Below, one piece after another: positions 57,694 to 64,000 of a stretch of DNA of 64,000 nt. Each line of letters opens with the position of its first letter. Positions within the stretch are counted from its first letter, which is position 1. The translations under genes were made by a program, and so were the position numbers. Source of the stretch: Giesbergeria anulus (lineage in GTDB: Bacteria > Pseudomonadota > Gammaproteobacteria > Burkholderiales > Burkholderiaceae_C); contig NZ_FOGD01000005.1 of NCBI RefSeq assembly GCF_900111115.1, positions 1-64,000 of the forward strand, read 5' to 3'. The notes under the pieces are model-generated. The model was not told the origin of the DNA and ran no database searches. It was given only the letters and a program-made list of their open reading frames with translations.

Positions 57694-58607
57694 CGCCGTA
57701 CTCCCAACTTGGGGGACGCTGCCGGTTCTGGCGGCTGGCGTGTGGGCATATTGTCTACTGGGGTAATCAGGATGACATGACGCGCCCCCTCGACCTTGGC
57801 CAAGGGCTTGCAGTAAATGCGGGCAAAGGCCGAGTCGGCACGGCGCTCAACGCGTATCACCTTAGCCACTGGCAGCCCAGGCGGATAGACACCATCCAAA
57901 CCGCTGGTAGAGAGCAAGTCGTCCTCTTGTACATCGGCATTAGCAGCCACAAAACGCAACTCCATACCCCCGCCGTGGCTGGCTACCGGGTCGCCATAGG
58001 CTACGCCACGCGCCCCGGTTCGAGTATTGAGCACTGGAATGGCCTGTTCACGGTCTACCAGCAGCGTGACCTCGCTCAGGAAAGGATAAACACGGGTGAC
58101 TTGACCAAAGACGCCCGCCTCATCGAGCACTGGCGAGCCTTGCACCACCCCCTGGACTTGCCCTCGATCCACCACCACACGGCGGGTATAGGGGTCAGGG
58201 GTATCGTACAAAATCTGCGCCGCATGGGCGGGAGGGTCAAGCCGTACTTGCAAATCAAGCAATTTGCGCAGGCGCTCATTTTCTTGCAGCAGTTCTTGCG
58301 CTTGGTTGGCCCGCACCGACAAGCGCACTAACTGTTGGTGCGCCGCATCAGCCGCCGCTTGGGCCTGCTCCAGATTGTCAAAATAGCCTTCGCTGCGGCC
58401 AGCCCACTGCTTGGGCTGCAACAGCAACCACTGTATGGGATACAGCACCACCGCCACCGACTGGCGCAGAGGATCGGTGACGCGCCAGCGCGCATCAGCC
58501 ACCATCAAAAACAACGCCAAAGCGCCGTAGAGAATGAGTTGAGACAAGGCCGAGGGGCCCTGCCGCATCAAGGAGGGCGCGCGGCGATCCAGAGTGCCAA
58601 GGGGCAT
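57690..58607 (-). CDS. mreC: Rod-shape-determining protein MreC
   Basis: 305 aa. One N-terminal membrane helix (SQLILYGALALFLMV) and a coiled coil (about 60-115) lead to the periplasmic beta domain containing DPYTRRVVVDRGQVQGV and VDREQAIPVLNTRTGARGV. The family signature DLLSTSGLDGVYPPGLPV is present. It links MreB, MreD and PBP2. A Pro-rich tail ends the protein. It lies 118 bp downstream of mreB. Confidence 0.94.
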   Translation of the reverse strand: MPLGTLDRRAPSLMRQGPSALSQLILYGALALFLMVADARWRVTDPLRQSVAVVLYPIQWLLLQPKQWAGRSEGYFDNLEQAQAAADAAHQQLVRLSVRANQAQELLQENERLRKLLDLQVRLDPPAHAAQILYDTPDPYTRRVVVDRGQVQGVVQGSPVLDEAGVFGQVTRVYPFLSEVTLLVDREQAIPVLNTRTGARGVAYGDPVASHGGGMELRFVAANADVQEDDLLSTSGLDGVYPPGLPVAKVIRVERRADSAFARIYCKPLAKVEGARHVILITPVDNMPTRQPPEPAASPKLGVRR

Positions 58608-58725
58608 GGGGACATCCGTTCAGGTGCAGCGCCTGCCAGTACAGGCTGGCGCACACACCAAAGAGGCCAAAACAACGGCCATCATGCTAATGCAAAGGGC
58701 TTGGCCCGCAACGCAGACCGGGCTT

Positions 58726-59769
<1,044 letters not shown>

Positions 59770-59987
59770 TCAAAAATCCTCTCGGGCACGGCAGGCGCTT
59801 CGGCCTACAGTCGCCGGCTGTTTGCGGGGTGTATATGGGGTCTAGAGTGGCTCTTTTTTGCACAATGACCGATGATGGGCAGGGTATCGCGGCAAAGGCG
59901 GGATAATACCGCATCCCCTGTAAATAGCTTGTTAAGCCCTTAAAAGCAAGTACAGGTTTACCTCTGGTTTCTGATTACGTTCTCGCT

Positions 59988-60287
59988 ATGGCACTGACCC
60001 CCCAGGACATCAGCCGCATCGCCCATCTGGCCCGGCTTGAACTTAGCCCGCAAGAAGGCGAGCGTATGCTCACCCGACTCAACGGCTTTTTTGACATTGT
60101 GGAGCAAATGCGCGCCGTCGACACCACTGGCATCGAGCCGCTGGCCCATCCGGTAGCCGTCGTGCAAGACATCGCCCTGCGCCTGCGCGAGGATGTAGTG
60201 TCTGAAAGCAACCAGCGCGAGGCCAACCAGCGCAGCGCTCCGGCGGTAGAAAACGGCCTGTTTTTGGTGCCCAAAGTGATTGAGTAA
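59988..60287 (+). CDS. gatC: Asp/Glu-tRNA amidotransferase subunit C
   Basis: 99 aa. The family opening [20 protein letters not shown] is intact, as is the central [14 protein letters not shown]. GatC stabilises GatA and GatB in the enzyme that converts misacylated Glu-tRNAGln or Asp-tRNAAsn. First gene of gatCAB, 6 bp before gatA. Confidence 0.96.
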   Translation: MALTPQDISRIAHLARLELSPQEGERMLTRLNGFFDIVEQMRAVDTTGIEPLAHPVAVVQDIALRLREDVVSESNQREANQRSAPAVENGLFLVPKVIE

Positions 60288-60293
60288 GCCCAC

Positions 60294-61793
60294 ATGACCC
60301 TCTCCCACTCCCCCCTGCACGACCTGAGCGTCACGGCATTGGCTGCCGAACTGCGCCAGCAGCGCGTCAGCGCCACCGAAGTAGCCCAGCATTTTCTGGC
60401 CCGCAGCCACGCACACCAGCATCTGGGCGCTTATGTGGCCCTGAATGAAGAAGCCACGCTAGCCCAAGCCCGCGCTGCCGATGCCCGCTTGGCTGCTGGC
60501 ACCGCTGGCCCGCTAGAGGGCGTGCCCATCGCCCACAAAGACATCTTTGTGACCCGCGATTTCCCGACCACCGCTGGCTCCAAAATGCTGGTGGGCTACC
60601 AGTCGCCATTTGATGCCACTGTGGTCAGCCGTTTGGCCCAAGCCGGTGCTGTCACCTTGGGCAAGCTCAATTGCGACGAGTTTGCAATGGGCTCGGCTAA
60701 CGAGAACTCTGCCGTGGCCCCGGTGGGCTTTAACGCCCCCGCCCCGGTGCGCAACCCTTGGGACACCACGCGCGTGCCCGGCGGCTCCTCCGGTGGCAGC
60801 GCTGTGGCCGTGGCCGCACGACTGGCCCCCGCCGTGACCGGCACTGACACTGGTGGCTCCATCCGCCAACCGGCCTCGTTTTGCGGCATCACTGGCATCA
60901 AGCCTACCTATGGCCGCGCCAGCCGTTACGGCATGATCGCCTACGCCTCTAGTCTCGACCAAGCTGGCCCCATGGCCCGCAGCGCCGAAGACTGCGCCCT
61001 GTTGCTCTCGGCCATGTGCGGCCCCGACCTTGATCGCGACTCCACCAGCATCGACTTGCCCGCTGAAAACTTCAGCGCCCGCCTGAACGATAGCTTGGAG
61101 GGCCTGCGCATTGGTATCCCGGCTGAGTTCTTTGGCGAGGGCTTGGCCGCCGATGTGCGTGCTGCGGTGGATGCTGCGCTGAAAGAATACGAAAAGCTTG
61201 GTGCCAAGCTGGTGCCCATCAGCTTGCCACGCACTGAGCTGTCCATTCCGGTCTACTACATCATTGCCCCGGCCGAGGCCAGCTCCAATTTAAGCCGCTT
61301 TGATGGCGTGAAGTTTGGCCACCGCGCGCAAAACTTTACCGACCTCGAAGATATGTACAAAAAGACCCGCGCCGAAGGCTTTGGCGATGAGGTCAAGCGC
61401 CGCATCATGACCGGGGCCTATGTGCTATCGCACGGCTACTACGACGCCTACTATTTGCAGGCGCAAAAAATCCGCCGCATGATTGCCGACGACTTTCAGC
61501 AAGCCTTCCAGCAGTGTGATGTGATTGCTGGGCCAGTGGCCCCCAGCGTGGCTTGGAAGCTGGGTGAGCACAGCAGCGACCCGCTGGCCGACTATCTGGC
61601 CGACATCTTTACCCTGCCTGCCTCGCTGGCCGGTTTGCCCGGCATGAGCGTGCCCGTGGGCTTTGGCGAAGGCCAAATGCCAGTGGGTATGCAACTGATT
61701 GGCAACTATTTCCAAGAGGCGCGCCTGCTCAATGCAGCGCACTGCCTGCAACAAGCCACTGATTTTCACCTGCGCCAGCCAGAGGGTTTCTGA
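60294..61793 (+). CDS. gatA: Asp/Glu-tRNA amidotransferase subunit A
   Basis: 499 aa amidase. The catalytic triad is visible: Lys in [10 protein letters not shown], and the cis-Ser and nucleophile Ser in [14 protein letters not shown] and [16 protein letters not shown]. It hydrolyses glutamine and channels ammonia to GatB. It ends 2 bp before gatB. Confidence 0.97.
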   Translation: MTLSHSPLHDLSVTALAAELRQQRVSATEVAQHFLARSHAHQHLGAYVALNEEATLAQARAADARLAAGTAGPLEGVPIAHKDIFVTRDFPTTAGSKMLVGYQSPFDATVVSRLAQAGAVTLGKLNCDEFAMGSANENSAVAPVGFNAPAPVRNPWDTTRVPGGSSGGSAVAVAARLAPAVTGTDTGGSIRQPASFCGITGIKPTYGRASRYGMIAYASSLDQAGPMARSAEDCALLLSAMCGPDLDRDSTSIDLPAENFSARLNDSLEGLRIGIPAEFFGEGLAADVRAAVDAALKEYEKLGAKLVPISLPRTELSIPVYYIIAPAEASSNLSRFDGVKFGHRAQNFTDLEDMYKKTRAEGFGDEVKRRIMTGAYVLSHGYYDAYYLQAQKIRRMIADDFQQAFQQCDVIAGPVAPSVAWKLGEHSSDPLADYLADIFTLPASLAGLPGMSVPVGFGEGQMPVGMQLIGNYFQEARLLNAAHCLQQATDFHLRQPEGF

Positions 61794-61795
61794 CC

Positions 61796-63262
61796 GTGAC
61801 TGCCAAACTCATCCAGGGCTACGAAGTCGTGATCGGCTTTGAAACCCACGCCCAACTTGCCACGAACAGCAAGATTTTTAGCCGCGCCAGCACCGCCTTT
61901 GGCGCTGAGCCCAACACCCAAGCCTGCGCCGTCGATTTGGCCTTGCCCGGCACACTGCCGGTGATGAACCGCAAAGCGGTGGAATGCGCTATTCAGCTTG
62001 GCTTGGCGCTAGGCTCGCAGATTGCACCGCGCAGCATCTTTGCGCGCAAAAACTACTTCTACCCCGACCTGCCCAAGGGCTACCAAATCAGCCAGTTTGA
62101 AATTCCGGTGGTGCAGGGTGGCGAGGTTTCATTCTTCCTCGGTGAAGAAAAGAAAACCGTGCGTTTGGTACGCGCCCACTTGGAAGAAGACGCGGGCAAA
62201 TCGCTGCATGAAGACTTTATCGGCCAATCGGGCATTGACCTCAACCGCGCCGGTACGCCACTGCTGGAGATCGTGACCGAACCCGATATCCGCAGTACCG
62301 AAGAGGCCGTGGCTTACGCCAAAGAACTGCACAAGATCGTCACGTGGATTGGCATTTGTGATGGCAATATGCAAGAAGGCTCGTTCCGCTGCGATGCCAA
62401 CGTCTCGGTGCGCAAACCCGGCCAGCCGCTGGGCACGCGCCGCGAGATCAAGAACCTGAACTCGTTCAAGTTCATGCAGCAGGCCATCGACTACGAAATC
62501 CGCTGGCAAATCGACCAGATCGAGGATGGCCACGCCATCCAACAAGCCACCGTGTTGTTCAACCCCGACACCGGCGAAACCCGTGCCATGCGCACCAAGG
62601 AAGACGCCGCAGACTATCGCTACTTCCCTGACCCCGATCTGCCGCCGCTGGTGGTAGCGCCAGAATGGGTGGAGCAGGTGCGCGCCGAGATGGTGGAGTT
62701 GCCGCGCGTTATGGCAGCCCGCTTTGTCGCCGACTACGGCCTGCCAGAGTACGACGCCACCACGTTGACGCAAAGCCAAGGCATGGCCGCTTATTTTGAA
62801 GAGACGGCCAAAGCCTGCGGCCAGCCCAAGTTGGCCTCTAACTGGGTGATGGGTGAGTTCTCCCGCAGAATGAATGCGGAGGAGCTTTCAATCGATCAAG
62901 CAATTAAAAAGGTTCGAGCTTCCGACCTAGGAGTAGTCATCAAACAAATTGTAGATGGTCAACTCTCCACTAGCGGCGCTAAGACCTTGTTCAATCACGT
63001 CTGGGAACGTGGGCTGCAATTTATTGCACCTGAAGGTATTAGCTCAATGATTGACCAGTTGGGCCTTCGTCAAATGAACGACTCTGGCGCACTAGAAAAA
63101 ATCATCGACGAAGTCATTACCGCCAACCCCGCCAACGTCGAGCAATACCGCGCTGGTAAAGACAAAGCCTTTAACGCCTTGGTCGGTCAGGTGATGAAAG
63201 CAAGCAAGGGCAAAGCCAACCCGCAGCAGGTCAACGATCTACTCAAGGCCAAACTAGCCTGA
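61796..63262 (+). CDS. gatB: Asp/Glu-tRNA amidotransferase subunit B
   Basis: 488 aa from a GTG at 61796. It starts with the kinase-type core [20 protein letters not shown]. It phosphorylates the acyl group on tRNA and accepts ammonia from GatA. The C-terminal YqeY-like tail ends [14 protein letters not shown]. Between about 62860 and 63110 the codon use shifts to A/T-ending codons (many CAA, ATT, AAA, GTA) while the protein stays normal, so part of this gene may have been replaced by recombination with a lower-GC relative. Confidence 0.96.
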   Translation: MTAKLIQGYEVVIGFETHAQLATNSKIFSRASTAFGAEPNTQACAVDLALPGTLPVMNRKAVECAIQLGLALGSQIAPRSIFARKNYFYPDLPKGYQISQFEIPVVQGGEVSFFLGEEKKTVRLVRAHLEEDAGKSLHEDFIGQSGIDLNRAGTPLLEIVTEPDIRSTEEAVAYAKELHKIVTWIGICDGNMQEGSFRCDANVSVRKPGQPLGTRREIKNLNSFKFMQQAIDYEIRWQIDQIEDGHAIQQATVLFNPDTGETRAMRTKEDAADYRYFPDPDLPPLVVAPEWVEQVRAEMVELPRVMAARFVADYGLPEYDATTLTQSQGMAAYFEETAKACGQPKLASNWVMGEFSRRMNAEELSIDQAIKKVRASDLGVVIKQIVDGQLSTSGAKTLFNHVWERGLQFIAPEGISSMIDQLGLRQMNDSGALEKIIDEVITANPANVEQYRAGKDKAFNALVGQVMKASKGKANPQQVNDLLKAKLA

Positions 63263-63286
63263 GAATGGCTACTCCTGTCCCCCACG

Positions 63287-64000
63287 CTATGGCAAAGTAG
63301 CAAGGGGGCGAGGGGTCATGTAAACAGCGCCTGCGGGCACTGTGGGGGCCAGTGGTAGTACGCCTGCTTGGGTAGATGGGGGTAGCAGTGGCGCACGTTG
63401 GGTGGCCCACAGTTGGCGCAACTGGGCCAGTTCCAGATCAAAGCGTTGGTGGACGCGGCGTTTTTCTCGGTCTTGGTTGGCAATAAAGCGCTGCTGCTCT
63501 AGCATGCTGGCCTCGTTTTCTGCCAGCATCCTGCGCAGCGACATCGGTGCCTTAATGGGATCGCGGCGATAAAACTCCATCTCTAGGTCTAAGGCCTTAC
63601 GCTGCTCTTGCAGATCTTGAATACGCTTACTCGCCGCCACACTGACCAGATCAAGCTGCACAATGGCTTCGGTGCGTTCAGCATCGTGGGTGGCTTGGCT
63701 TGGATAGCGGGCCAACAGGGCGCGCTCGCGGCGGCGTTCTTCGGCCTGTTGGGCACGCTCTTCTTGTTCCTTGCGCCGTTGTGCCTCTAAGGCCGTACGC
63801 TCATACTCGGTCAGGGTCGGGCCAATCACCCGGCGCACGGTGCCTAACGGACTTAACTCCCGCTGCTCGCGGTCTATGCATTGGGGAATGGGCCGGTCGG
63901 CGGTAAGACGCCGCCCTTGGGCGTCAATACAGCTGTAAATACCGGCCACATTGGGGGCCAGGGCTTGCGCCCAAGCCCACGGAGCACAGCCACTTGCCAA
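63287..64000 (-). CDS. DUF4124-domain protein, truncated by the window edge
   Basis: 237 codons are visible; the N-terminus, probably including the start of the signal peptide, continues beyond 64000. After a hydrophobic stretch, the DUF4124 block IYSCIDAQGRRLTADRPIPQ appears, followed by a conserved ECIDRE-type CIDREQREL. A long charged helical region rich in Arg, Glu and Gln then runs to about residue 205 (coiled coil), ending in a Pro-rich tail. Function unknown; the family is common in the betaproteobacterial envelope. It is convergent with gatB, 24 bp away. Confidence 0.8.
   Translation of the reverse strand: MASGCAPWAWAQALAPNVAGIYSCIDAQGRRLTADRPIPQCIDREQRELSPLGTVRRVIGPTLTEYERTALEAQRRKEQEERAQQAEERRRERALLARYPSQATHDAERTEAIVQLDLVSVAASKRIQDLQEQRKALDLEMEFYRRDPIKAPMSLRRMLAENEASMLEQQRFIANQDREKRRVHQRFDLELAQLRQLWATQRAPLLPPSTQAGVLPLAPTVPAGAVYMTPRPLATLP

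Overview
The window looks like the chromosome of a betaproteobacterium of the Burkholderiales, most likely a Comamonadaceae member. The supporting evidence is the gene order and product types: dapB-exbB-exbD-leuS-lptE-holA-proA, the betaproteobacterial type of gshA, mreBCD-mrdA facing gatCAB, purC/purE/purK with sua5, and tsaB-rimI-uracil-glycosylase-like. Most of it is dense GC-rich housekeeping DNA with many 4-bp ATGA stop/start overlaps. No tRNA, CRISPR array, complete IS or integrase gene was seen.

Layout. 1-469: two tandem sigma70 promoters and the leader of an rRNA operon that reads leftwards out of the window. 470-13200 (minus): glutathione synthesis (gshB, gshA) around a kup potassium transporter, then proA, holA, lptE, leuS, an ExbB/ExbD pair, dapB and bamE; fur follows on plus. 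13739-15588: hprK, ptsN and hpf. 15900-20575: purine genes purC, purE, purK, a thioredoxin-TPR protein and sua5. 20625-22754: two convergent SGNH-hydrolase paralogues, one without its catalytic residues. 22850-27306: dacB, then an overlapping string of EamA transporter, tsaB, rimI and a degenerate uracil-DNA-glycosylase-like gene. 27398-31965: acetate uptake (actP-yjcH) flanked by two exported proteins that share a module.

32000-36950 is the accessory region and the most interesting part. It holds a TacA/TacT-type toxin-antitoxin pair with a palindromic operator over its promoter, a decayed HigA-like antitoxin gene with three lesions, and an AT-rich pair on minus: a GIY-YIG nuclease-like protein followed by a TIR-domain protein. 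The nuclease-like gene is bracketed by integron-type core sites, and a 58-bp sequence that aligns with attC sites separates it from the TIR gene. I read this as an integrase-less cassette remnant carrying a candidate defence pair. After it come a small unknown gene and an HTH_36 replication-type protein.

37000-64000 returns to core genes: gapA, tkt, a MurU-like nucleotidyltransferase, a DUF2946 / TonB-receptor / PepSY metal-uptake cluster, pepP, a diguanylate cyclase, an Mla/MCE lipid-transport operon, amtB, a TSUP transporter preceded by a ladder of hairpins and a strong terminator (candidate riboswitch or sRNA), mrdA-mreD-mreC-mreB for cell shape, gatCAB, and a truncated DUF4124 gene at the right edge.
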